A stretch of 42,630 nucleotides of DNA from Chloroflexota bacterium (GTDB lineage: Bacteria > Chloroflexota > Dehalococcoidia > Dehalococcoidales > JAFGLR01), in assembly GCA_016210585.1 (NCBI GenBank), contig JACQTX010000204.1, positions 1 through 42,630 of the forward strand, given 5' to 3'. The position numbers and the translations under genes are program-made. Shown one piece after another: positions 23,924 to 31,814 of this stretch (positions are counted from its first letter, which is position 1; each line of letters begins with the position of its first letter). The notes below the pieces were generated by a model that worked only from the letters and a program-made list of their open reading frames with translations, was not told the DNA's origin and ran no database searches.

Positions 23924-24868
23924 CTAGAGAGCTGTCAATATGAGAATCTCTGCAATGAAGCAAAGGAATGCTGCAGGGATAACAATTAGGGACCGTCTCG
24001 ATAATGGGACCCCTCTTAGACGTTCACCAAACATGCTCAGGGGCACAGCCAGAAGCGGCCAAACAGCCACTATGAGTGCGGCCAGTGAAACTCCGAGTTT
24101 GGCGATACCGCTGAAATAGAAGGTATAACCGATTGCCATACTTAGCACCCCGTGAAGTGCAAAGAAGGCATAACCTCTTTTCTTGGGGGACGCTCCGTTA
24201 ATAACTGTTTTCCCTCTCTTTATCAACAATAATGCGGGCAGGAGCATCAATATCGCAGAAGCCAAACCTGCCAACAGGGCATAATATGTCGCGGTGATAG
24301 GATTTGTATCAGCCGTTCCCAGCTTGATAAAGACCTCGCCGAGTGACCAACTCAAAGGGGCACCCAGTGCAACTAGAAAGGGCATCGCGCCCTGCAGGTG
24401 TCTTACTCCCGAAACATTTTTCGCCTTTTTTTCCTTACTGAGAGCTACCAGAACCAGACCTAACAACAGTAAAGCGGCACCAATCAAGATACGCGGGTGG
24501 ACAATTATCCGTTCACCCAGTATCCAGGTGCCTAATAGAACGGAGAACAAAAGCTTGGAAGACACAAATGGCGCCGCTCTCTTAGCCGCAATCATTCTTA
24601 TGGATATGTAGTAGCAGCCAGTTCCCAGAGGAAAAGTAAGAATACCGGCCAAAATAAGGTAGAGAGAGGATAAGACGGGAGGCACAAGCAGGGGTTTGGT
24701 GACCACAAAAGTCAATAATATGCTCCCTATTGCGAACGCCAGGCAGAGGCCCAACGAGATGTGGCGCCAGCTTGTCCCAACATAGTAAATACCAGACTCT
24801 ATTGCTGGCGCGGAAATCGCCCAAGCGAGGGCCGCGATAGCAACATAGGTAAGACTTACAGGCTCCAA
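23924..24868 (-). CDS. EamA/DMT-family transporter, copy 1
   Basis: 314 aa with about ten predicted membrane helices in two repeated halves, the layout of EamA (drug/metabolite transporter) proteins. The start is TTG 24868 with AAAGGA upstream. Landmarks are LGERIIVHPRILIGAALLLLG in the first half and YTFYFSGIAKLGVSLAALIV in the second. Such proteins usually export metabolites or amino acids. It ends about 120 bases before the MttB promoter and runs in the same direction. Substrate unknown. Confidence 0.82.
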   Translation of the reverse strand: MEPVSLTYVAIAALAWAISAPAIESGIYYVGTSWRHISLGLCLAFAIGSILLTFVVTKPLLVPPVLSSLYLILAGILTFPLGTGCYYISIRMIAAKRAAPFVSSKLLFSVLLGTWILGERIIVHPRILIGAALLLLGLVLVALSKEKKAKNVSGVRHLQGAMPFLVALGAPLSWSLGEVFIKLGTADTNPITATYYALLAGLASAILMLLPALLLIKRGKTVINGASPKKRGYAFFALHGVLSMAIGYTFYFSGIAKLGVSLAALIVAVWPLLAVPLSMFGERLRGVPLSRRSLIVIPAAFLCFIAEILILTAL

Positions 24869-25637
24869 ATCACATTTCCTTTACAAGTTCTCATTGAAAG
24901 CCTTATCGGTTTTTCGTCCTCGGATAATATAGCACATGTTCTGTAGCATCGCTTCTGAGGTTGGACAGCCACTCATTATCAAGCTAAAGTTCTTTGCCGG
25001 CCTGGTGCATCTGAAGAAGTAGTATTACACAGTTACCACCTCCCCAGCAAGGCGCTGATGAAAACCCACTGGATACCCGCGGCTTGCCGTGATGCTACGT
25101 GGTATTCAAACTTGCCAGGACTTGATGCTTGCAGCCCACATTTTTGACTTGACAAGACATTAGGGGAAACGCTATATTAGTCTATCTTTTCACTTTGGCG
25201 GTCAAGAAAGCCGTTACCTGCATGTGAGCCGCAACCTGCTGGAGCATATGATATCACGGCAGCCCTGAGCGCACCACTATCGGTGAGACCGGCCAGCGAA
25301 ATCAGCACGGCTGCGTTACAAGATCCGGAGGATGATACTGCCGCCTTCCGTGAGAGCATGGCGAAACCTTGAAGGAGACTTGCTGAATGTGGCGAAGCCC
25401 CGTTCTCCGAAGAATCAGGTCCAGTTGCTCACGGATATCAGCGTTCATCCGAATATGACCGGAGACGATGTGATCCTAACCGACCGGATTGCCGGGGTCA
25501 AGGAACGGACTGCCATTGATATCCCAAACTAAGCAAGTGGAGAGAGAGAATCGTCGCAAGTTCTGTGCAAGTTAATCTGATCGTCCCCCGGATGTGGTAG
25601 TAACTGAAGGTGTTGAAGTGCAGAGGTTAGGAATGGT
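24869..25637. other. Long intergenic region before the TRAP genes
   Basis: No convincing gene. A strong promoter lies at 25149-25178, about 460 bases before dctQ. The stretch 25332-25532 contains an open frame ending VILTDRIAGVKERTAIDIPN; it has no good ribosome site and I could not assign it, so it may be a decayed gene tail. Confidence 0.5.
25149..25178 (+). promoter_or_regulatory. Sigma-70 promoter upstream of the TRAP permease genes
   Basis: TTGACA (25149-25154), 18-base spacer, TATATT (25173-25178), plus strand. It would give a leader of about 450 bases before dctQ. Confidence 0.6.
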
Positions 25638-26156
25638 ATGAAAGGACTCAAAATACGCTTTGGCACTATCGAAGATAGCCTAGAAGCCGTGGCCATGGCC
25701 TTCATCCTGTTCATGATGCTTCTAACCACAGCTGATATCATCGGCCGATACGTTTTCAACTCACCGATTGTCGGCGTCACAGAAATCGAAGAGGAGCTAA
25801 TGTCCGTAATAGTCCTTTTATGTCTCGCTTCCATTCAGCGAACAAATATTAACGTAGGTGTAGACCTTTTTGAGCAAGCTGTCAAAAGGAAGGGACACAT
25901 CCTCATTTATCACGGGATTCGTATCTTTAATTGTTTGTTGCCCCTTGTCCTTTACGCTATCGTCAGTTGGAGTAGCTTCGGTAGAGCAATGGATGCTTTC
26001 GCAGAACGTCTCTATTTTAGTGGCTTCCTTCGCCTGCCCAGCGGACCGTTTCTGCTGAGCGTGCCTTTGGGCAGCGTCTTACTTTGCATTCGCCTCGTTA
26101 TCCAAATAGTCAATGAGACTCGAAACAAGGATAGCGCGAGCATAGAAGTAGGGTAG
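25638..26156 (+). CDS. dctQ: TRAP transporter small membrane subunit (DctQ)
   Basis: 172 aa with four predicted membrane helices. LEAVAMAFILFMMLLTTADI followed by GRYVFNSPIVGVTEIEEELM is the classic DctQ signature. The subunit binds the large permease DctM and helps couple solute uptake to the sodium gradient. The dctM gene follows after 18 bases. The start ATG has AGGTTAGGAA upstream. Confidence 0.9.
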   Translation: MKGLKIRFGTIEDSLEAVAMAFILFMMLLTTADIIGRYVFNSPIVGVTEIEEELMSVIVLLCLASIQRTNINVGVDLFEQAVKRKGHILIYHGIRIFNCLLPLVLYAIVSWSSFGRAMDAFAERLYFSGFLRLPSGPFLLSVPLGSVLLCIRLVIQIVNETRNKDSASIEVG

Positions 26157-26174
26157 AGATACGAAGAGGGCATA

Positions 26175-27482
26175 ATGGAACCACAGATAATCGGCCTATT
26201 GGGCATTGTGTTGCTTCTGATCTTAGTCCTGGCCGGAATGCGTATTGCCTATGCTTCTTTCCTGGTCGCCTTTCTTGGTTTGCTGGTTCTGAAGAACTGG
26301 AACATAGCGTTTGAATTTGTGGGGCGGACCGCTTATACCCAAAATGCCTCCTGGAGCTATGTTGTCATCCCGATGTTTGTCCTGATGGGACTTTTCCTTT
26401 CGAATGCTGGCCTGGCAGACGAGATTTTCGTTGCGGCGCAGAAGTGGTTTGGCCACCTGCCTGGGGGTCTGGCCTTGGCCTGTATCTGGGGCAGCGCGGG
26501 TTTTGCCGCTTGCACCGGGTCAACGGCGGCCGCCGATGCCGTCGCCGGCAAGTTGCTTATCCGTAAGATGATCGGCCTTGGCTACAAACCCAGCATGGCA
26601 ACTGGTGTGGTGGCATCTGCCGGCTGCCTTGCTATCCTCATTCCACCGAGCGCCACAATAGTCATCTACGGCATTATTACGCAGCAGTCTATAGGGGCAC
26701 TCCTTATCGGTGGCGTTTTGCCTGGCCTGCTGTCGGCCACCGTCTACGCCGCTGGTACCTATTTCATAGCTATCCGTAATCCCGCCATCATGCCAGCACT
26801 GCCCCGAGTTAGCTGGCGGGAGAGGTTCGCCTCACTCAAAGGTACTTCAATTGCCTTTATGATACTGGGACTGATGTTGGGCGGACTTTACTTTGGCATA
26901 TTCACACCGTCTGAAGCGGGTGCCGCCGGAGCGGCCGCCATCTTTCTTTTCTGTCTAGTTCGGCGGCGCGTAACTTTCAAGATGGTGAAGGACTCACTCC
27001 GTGAAACCGCCCGTATTAACGCGATGATTTTTGTGCTGATGATTGGTATTCTTGGCCTGATGAACTTCATGTCTATCAGCGGGACTACCGGCGTCATTGT
27101 CAATTACATCGCCGGACTTGTTGTGAACCGATGGCTAATTTTTGCGGCCATAATCGTGCTTTACATCATTTTGGGGATGTTCCTCGGCTCATACGCTATG
27201 ATGTACCTGACACTACCGGTTCTTTTTCCTTTGGTAGTTTCCCTGGAATTTAACCCCGTCTGGTTTGGCATCATTGTTATCATAATGTGCGAATTGGGCA
27301 GCATAACCCCCCCTATTGGCTATTCGGTATTTGTGGTGAACTCCGTCATTCCTGAGGTGCCTGTACAGGAAATATTTAAGGGTTGCTTCCCGTTCATGGT
27401 CATGGACCTGATAATAGTGGGGATTCTGGCAGCTTTCCCGGCCATAGTGACGATTCTACCAACATTGATGAAGATGAGCTGA
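26175..27482 (+). CDS. dctM: TRAP transporter large permease (DctM)
   Basis: 435 aa, the family's normal length, very hydrophobic with about 12 membrane helices. Landmarks: PMFVLMGLFLSNAGLADEIF, GSAGFAACTGSTAAADAVAG, GVVASAGCLAILIPPSATIV and FTPSEAGAAGA. It forms the sodium-coupled transport channel for organic acids or related solutes. It directly follows dctQ. The binding protein is downstream but on the opposite strand and convergent, so the two halves must be transcribed separately. Confidence 0.93.
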   Translation: MEPQIIGLLGIVLLLILVLAGMRIAYASFLVAFLGLLVLKNWNIAFEFVGRTAYTQNASWSYVVIPMFVLMGLFLSNAGLADEIFVAAQKWFGHLPGGLALACIWGSAGFAACTGSTAAADAVAGKLLIRKMIGLGYKPSMATGVVASAGCLAILIPPSATIVIYGIITQQSIGALLIGGVLPGLLSATVYAAGTYFIAIRNPAIMPALPRVSWRERFASLKGTSIAFMILGLMLGGLYFGIFTPSEAGAAGAAAIFLFCLVRRRVTFKMVKDSLRETARINAMIFVLMIGILGLMNFMSISGTTGVIVNYIAGLVVNRWLIFAAIIVLYIILGMFLGSYAMMYLTLPVLFPLVVSLEFNPVWFGIIVIIMCELGSITPPIGYSVFVVNSVIPEVPVQEIFKGCFPFMVMDLIIVGILAAFPAIVTILPTLMKMS

Positions 27483-27638
27483 TTTCAGTTCATGTTGCCA
27501 GCAAGCGGTGACAAATCCACCGGTGCTACTTGGCTGTCTTTCTTGTGCCGCAACCCGTCCGACTTTCTTGCCCTCATATTCCAGCAAACTCAAGCGGAGC
27601 GCCCGCCCAATACGGCAAGTGGCGAGATAAAAAACAAA

Positions 27639-27667
27639 TGAAGCCGATAGACAAGCTATCGGCTTCA
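27639..27667 (-). terminator. Rho-independent terminator of dctP
   Basis: A perfect 12-base stem (27639-27650 TGAAGCCGATAG with 27656-27667 CTATCGGCTTCA) with a 5-base loop. Read on the minus strand it is followed by TTTGTTTTTTATC, a good T-run. It lies about 130 bases after the dctP stop. The rest of the 313-base convergent gap holds no gene. Confidence 0.8.
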
Positions 27668-27795
27668 TCAGAAACCAAGGACTAACGCAAGCCACCCCGT
27701 CATGGTCACGACTATCCACGCGTGTCAAATGACTCACTGACATAATTGCAAGGGGACCTTGCACCCTTCACATCATCGTGATGTGTTCTCTGTTC

Positions 27796-28941
27796 TTATT
27801 TTGTAAGCTCAGCTCGTTTTGCCTGGGCAAACTTTAGAAGGTCTGTCCCGGGGACCCCCCTGCCGTCCCGGTCTGCTTTCCAGTTGTTCCACAGGGCCAA
27901 GCCCGCGTCAATAATCTTGGCAACTTCCTCGGCCGGCAATGTACCAACATTCTTGTAGAGCGTCTTAGATTTCTCTTCGCCCTTGACCTGCATATCCACC
28001 ACCCAGTTAACACTGCCTTCCGTTGCCTTCGGAACTTCTTCTTTGAGTATCTGCTTCAAGTCATCTGGCAGAGCATTAAAGGAATCACGATTTAGCGCGA
28101 CGGCAAGTGCCTGGTTTTGGGTCATGTTTAACCCCAGAGTCAGATAATCTACCACCTGGTAGTATTTGTCCGATTCGACCAGATATTCGTAGGATGGTGC
28201 GAAATCAACCAGATTTGATTGCAGAGCGGAGAAGACTTCAGCGTACGAAACAGTCACCGGCACAGCACCCAGATTTTGGAAAAGTGTCGCCGTAATGGGG
28301 TTAGGTGCTCTTATCTTCACACCTTTAAGATCGGCTATCGCTTTTATTGGCTTTCTGCCCGCTAGGTTCATGTAACTCGACATCACTGGCATCAACAGGC
28401 TTGATTCCATGTTCATTTTGCCAAATTCATCCTTGACCGCCTGATGAGTTAGAATGGCGCTTAAGAAAGGAAACATCTGCGTCTTGATTGCCGGCGCATT
28501 CTGAGCGGGGACAAGCATAGGCAAATCCACAATGGTGAAAAGAGGGAACTTCGCCTCGTTGAGGCCTCCTTGTACGAGCCCTATATCAGCTATGCCAGTT
28601 CTTATGCCCTCAGGAATACTTTTGGCGTCAAGTAATGAACCGCTCCAGTTGTAGTTGAATTTGAAGCGTCCATTCGTGCGCTCCTCCAAGGCTTTGCCCA
28701 GCATGATTGCTACCTGGCTGCTGCCAGCCGTGGGCCCTAGATAAGAAGCGTAGTTCCAGACTACAGATTTGCCAGTCGTAGTCGGTGCCGGTGTAGCCGT
28801 TACTGTTGTAGTTGGTGTCACCGATACGGTTACTGTCGGGGCGGGCGTTGGTTTTGGCGTTGCTGCCTTGGCACAGCCCGCACCCACCAGTCCCGTTAGC
28901 AAGGCGAGACAAAACACCAGACAGGCAACCTTCTTAACCAT
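27796..28941 (-). CDS. dctP: TRAP transporter solute-binding lipoprotein (DctP)
   Basis: 381 aa. A lipoprotein signal ends at the lipobox GAGC with C23, followed by a Thr/Pro/Val-rich linker to about residue 55 that would hold the binding domain away from the membrane. The binding domain contains ALEERTNGRFKFNYNWSGSL, PAIKTQMFPFL and the DctP-type selector region GVKIRAPNPITATLFQNLGA, where the Arg normally binds a carboxylate. The usual substrate is therefore an organic acid (family knowledge). It has its own promoter and terminator and faces the dctQM genes tail to tail. Confidence 0.9.
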   Translation of the reverse strand: MVKKVACLVFCLALLTGLVGAGCAKAATPKPTPAPTVTVSVTPTTTVTATPAPTTTGKSVVWNYASYLGPTAGSSQVAIMLGKALEERTNGRFKFNYNWSGSLLDAKSIPEGIRTGIADIGLVQGGLNEAKFPLFTIVDLPMLVPAQNAPAIKTQMFPFLSAILTHQAVKDEFGKMNMESSLLMPVMSSYMNLAGRKPIKAIADLKGVKIRAPNPITATLFQNLGAVPVTVSYAEVFSALQSNLVDFAPSYEYLVESDKYYQVVDYLTLGLNMTQNQALAVALNRDSFNALPDDLKQILKEEVPKATEGSVNWVVDMQVKGEEKSKTLYKNVGTLPAEEVAKIIDAGLALWNNWKADRDGRGVPGTDLLKFAQAKRAELTK

Positions 28942-28994
28942 ATTTATTCACTCCCTCCTCCTTTTTGTTCCTCCCCCAGGGAAAAGTAGAATAA

Positions 28995-29023
28995 TTTATA
29001 GCACTATTGGGGCACTTTGTCAA
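28995..29023 (-). promoter_or_regulatory. Sigma-70 promoter of dctP
   Basis: Minus-strand TTGACA (29018-29023), 17-base spacer, TATAAA (28995-29000), about 54 bases before the dctP start codon. Both boxes and the spacing are close to ideal. Confidence 0.75.
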
Positions 29024-29192
29024 ACTTATCATTTGAGGGTTTTATTTGTATTTAGTTGATTGATGCTTTACCCTCTATCCAATAGCCCGAATGCGGAGTT
29101 CCACGTGGCGAGCACGTGGGTGAATGCGTATTCGCCCGGGCATCAAGCGAAGCTCGCGCCAGTTGAGTGTCACTGGCTATGACAGTGAGTAT

Positions 29193-30113
29193 CTACGAAA
29201 CTAAGGCCAAGAGGCTCCCAATGACGAGGAAGCTGTTGCCCAAAAGCACCCAGCGGCCAAGGCTCTCATGCTCACGAATAAAGGCAAAGGCGAAGAGGAG
29301 TGTCCATAAAGGTGACGTGCGCATCACAAGACTCACCACTATTACTGACCCGTAGGTCAGGGCGAAATTCCTTAGCAACTGCGCTACGCTCGCGGTAAGT
29401 CCCGAAAGAACCGCCAGCCGTAGTGCTACCCCTCGCGTCTTAAGTATTGCCGCCCTGTTTTCTGCAACTAAGAATGAACTGGGACAAATAATTACACAAG
29501 CGGCAAGATAAGCTACCAGAGTACCAAATACGGGTGACCCTCCGTTGTCCAGACTAAACTTTACCAATATGGGGCTACTACCACGGAAGACGGTGACACC
29601 TGCAGCATACAAAATGCCCTTGTACAAAGTTGCGCGGTCCACTTTTTCCCCAGCGCTGCCGAATAATTTGTTGTCACGAGAAGTTGTTGATTCCTTCATA
29701 ATCAGCAGAAAGGGACCCGACAAGGCGAGAAGGATTCCAACGAACGTGAGCGGCTTAACAGCTTCCCCCAATATGACTACGGCTAGGATTATGACGACAA
29801 CGAAGTTCAGACTGGTGACAATATTGGAACGGGTGGCGCCGATCAGTTGGACGGACCTGTAGGCCCACGTGCGCCCTAAGGCAAACTCTGTCGCACCGGA
29901 GAGGGCGAAGAAGATATAGACTTGCCACGGGGACTGTCCAAGCCTGAATAAGTCTCCCGTTACGATGGTCGCCAGCAGAAAAAAGGGAGGGCCCGTAAAG
30001 ATAGATACGTTAGCTACGTATGTTGGGCTAGCCCGGAGCACCCCACCACGGGCAACAATAGAACTGGCTCCATATGCTGCTGCCGTTGCCAGTCCCAGGA
30101 AAGCTCCAATCAC
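29193..30113 (-). CDS. EamA/DMT-family transporter, copy 2
   Basis: 306 aa with about ten membrane helices in two halves. It is only distantly related to copy 1. Landmarks are LGLATAAAYGASSIVARGGV at the start, LGEAVKPLTFVGILLALSGPFLL at the end of the first half and SPLWTLLFAFAFIREHESLGRW near the end. Start GTG 30113 lacks a strong ribosome site. It lies alone between dctP and the divergent tctC-type gene. Probably an exporter of a small metabolite; substrate unknown. Confidence 0.8.
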   Translation of the reverse strand: MIGAFLGLATAAAYGASSIVARGGVLRASPTYVANVSIFTGPPFFLLATIVTGDLFRLGQSPWQVYIFFALSGATEFALGRTWAYRSVQLIGATRSNIVTSLNFVVVIILAVVILGEAVKPLTFVGILLALSGPFLLIMKESTTSRDNKLFGSAGEKVDRATLYKGILYAAGVTVFRGSSPILVKFSLDNGGSPVFGTLVAYLAACVIICPSSFLVAENRAAILKTRGVALRLAVLSGLTASVAQLLRNFALTYGSVIVVSLVMRTSPLWTLLFAFAFIREHESLGRWVLLGNSFLVIGSLLALVS

Positions 30114-30323
30114 GACATCATTCTAACGTCTCCACCATAAAGAATGCAAAGCTACCTGTGAGGCCAAAATCCGGCATCTATTGAAAAACTCAGGGGTGCC
30201 AATATCGTTCACCTCTTTGGTGGTAGTTTTTTGCTTTACTCCCGCCATAGCGCAGCTTTGCGCTACGCACCAGCGAGGTTCCTGCTATTACTTTTGCTGG
30301 CGGGTCACAGGTGCTCAGAACCC

Positions 30324-30353
30324 TTGACAGGTGGGGGGGGGGAGTATTATGAT
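30324..30353 (+). promoter_or_regulatory. Promoter of the tctC-type gene with G10 tract in the spacer
   Basis: TTGACA (30324-30329) and TATGAT (30348-30353) are 18 bases apart, and ten consecutive G (30333-30342) fill most of the spacer. A ribosome site AGGAGGG (30369-30375) and the GTG start (30383) follow. Change in the number of G would alter the spacing and so the promoter strength. Confidence 0.65.
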
Positions 30354-30382
30354 AACTATAATTTACTTAGGAGGGAATTACA

Positions 30383-31579
30383 GTGTACAAATGGATGGCG
30401 GCTTTGATTGTACTTGTGTTGAGTGTTTCTCTGGCTGCCTGTGCTGCGCCAAAAGCTACGCCGGCACCGACAGTGACCGCAACGGCGACCGTGACGGCGC
30501 CGCCGACCACAGCAACGGCAACCGTAACCGCACCGCCGACTACAGTAACGGCAACACCAGCCCCAGCCCCGACAGTCACACTGACAGTGCCAGCCCCGAC
30601 GCCTACGCCGACCGCGGTCGGCGTAGCTGATTTTTATAAAGATAAGCGTGTCACGATGGGTGTTGCCTATGCGCCCGGGGGCGGCGTCGACTATAGCTCC
30701 AGAGTATTCGCCAGCTTCTGGCCCACATTCACCGGTGGCGCTATGGTGGTAGAGAATAAGCCGGGTGCTGGTGGCTTGGCCATGGCGAACTCCATGGCCT
30801 CTAGCGCAAAGCGTGATGGATCCGAATTGGGTGCAACATCATACCGCTCAGGCCTGGCAGGCCCATGGCTAATGCAAGACCCCGGCGTTCAGTATGATGC
30901 CTTAAAGTTCAGCTACATTGGGTCAGTGGCAAATGAACTCAGCGGCCTTGCTATTGGAGCCGGCAGGCCATACAACACCATCGCAGACCTGCGACAGGCG
31001 AAGGGCCTGAAGTTTGGCTCTTTAGAGAAGTCCGCCGGGTCAACGGTGGCCACTGCCGTACTCATAAAACTTCTCGGCCTGGATGCCCGCCTGGTTATTG
31101 GCTACGCGGGAACTGCAGAGCTGTCTCTGGCTGCTGGTAGAGGGGAAATTGATGGCTATGTGACCGGCGAGACAACCATAAAGGCTGAAGGTGACAAGGG
31201 ATATGTGAAAAAAGCACCCTTGGTCATGATCGAGCGCCAGAGGGGCACACTTTTCAAAGACGTAATAGCGATAACCGAAGTCGTAAAGCCCTCCCCGGAA
31301 GATGAGATATTATTGGATACCTCGTTGCTCCAGAAGGTCAGGGTCATCTTCTTTACTCCTCCCGAGGTATCTCAGGATAAGGTTGCCTTCCTGCGCACGG
31401 CTTTTGACAAAGTCACTGCCGATAGTGCTTTTATGACGATGATGACGCGATACTACGGAATCTATGTACCGCCGGTGACGGGCGCGGAAGAAGCTAAGAT
31501 AATAGCTCGCCTGGGCAGCATACCGAAGGCCCAGTTTGACGCTGTTACCAAGCTAATTGACCAGTATGCGGGCCAATAA
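30383..31579 (+). CDS. tctC: TTT transporter solute-binding lipoprotein (TctC family)
   Basis: 398 aa from GTG 30383, 7 bases after AGGAGGG. The lipoprotein signal ends at LAAC with C20. A long linker of Thr, Pro, Ala and Val follows (to about residue 77) and includes two copies of TATVTAPPTT. The mature domain has the TctC signature VAYAPGGGVDYSSR and VVENKPGAGG near the binding site. TctC proteins bind carboxylates such as citrate or aromatic acids and deliver them to TctAB. The longer-than-usual linker resembles that of DctP in this window, indicating a shared cell-envelope requirement. Confidence 0.9.
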   Translation: MYKWMAALIVLVLSVSLAACAAPKATPAPTVTATATVTAPPTTATATVTAPPTTVTATPAPAPTVTLTVPAPTPTPTAVGVADFYKDKRVTMGVAYAPGGGVDYSSRVFASFWPTFTGGAMVVENKPGAGGLAMANSMASSAKRDGSELGATSYRSGLAGPWLMQDPGVQYDALKFSYIGSVANELSGLAIGAGRPYNTIADLRQAKGLKFGSLEKSAGSTVATAVLIKLLGLDARLVIGYAGTAELSLAAGRGEIDGYVTGETTIKAEGDKGYVKKAPLVMIERQRGTLFKDVIAITEVVKPSPEDEILLDTSLLQKVRVIFFTPPEVSQDKVAFLRTAFDKVTADSAFMTMMTRYYGIYVPPVTGAEEAKIIARLGSIPKAQFDAVTKLIDQYAGQ

Positions 31580-31663
31580 GAGAGGCGCTTCAAAGAGGTG
31601 CAGTTAGTCATCGCTAGGAAGAATTGAAGATATGAATCTTCTTTAGCCTCGACGAAACCGCCA

Positions 31664-31740
31664 AAATCCCCCTTGGCCCCCCTTTCCCAAAGATGAAACC
31701 GCTTAGTCCCCTTTTATGGGGGACTAAGCGGGGTTCCTGT
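31664..31740. repeat. Palindromic repeat between tctC and tctA genes
   Basis: CCGCTTAGTCCCC (31699-31711) pairs perfectly with GGGGACTAAGCGG (31719-31731), with a 7-base loop. It is preceded by a C-rich stretch (AAATCCCCCTTGGCCCCCC). The type resembles dispersed palindromic repeats; it could also reduce read-through or protect the tctC mRNA, raising the level of binding protein over permease. No gene lies in this 235-base gap. Confidence 0.5.
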
Positions 31741-31814
31741 AGTTATCATCAAGTTTCGCGGATGGCTGTTATTCCCGGTGCCGCTCTACGGGTCAGGAAA
31801 GACGAGGGCAGTAA

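Noticed and set aside
23643-23963. Minus-strand 106-aa frame between the EamA and MttB genes
   Set aside because: It spans the MttB promoter and leader and overlaps the EamA stop; no conserved features.
30367-30579. Minus-strand Val/Ala/Gly-rich open frame opposite the tctC linker
   Set aside because: It is the mirror of the repetitive Thr/Pro linker codons; no ribosome site or family, and the plus-strand gene is certain.
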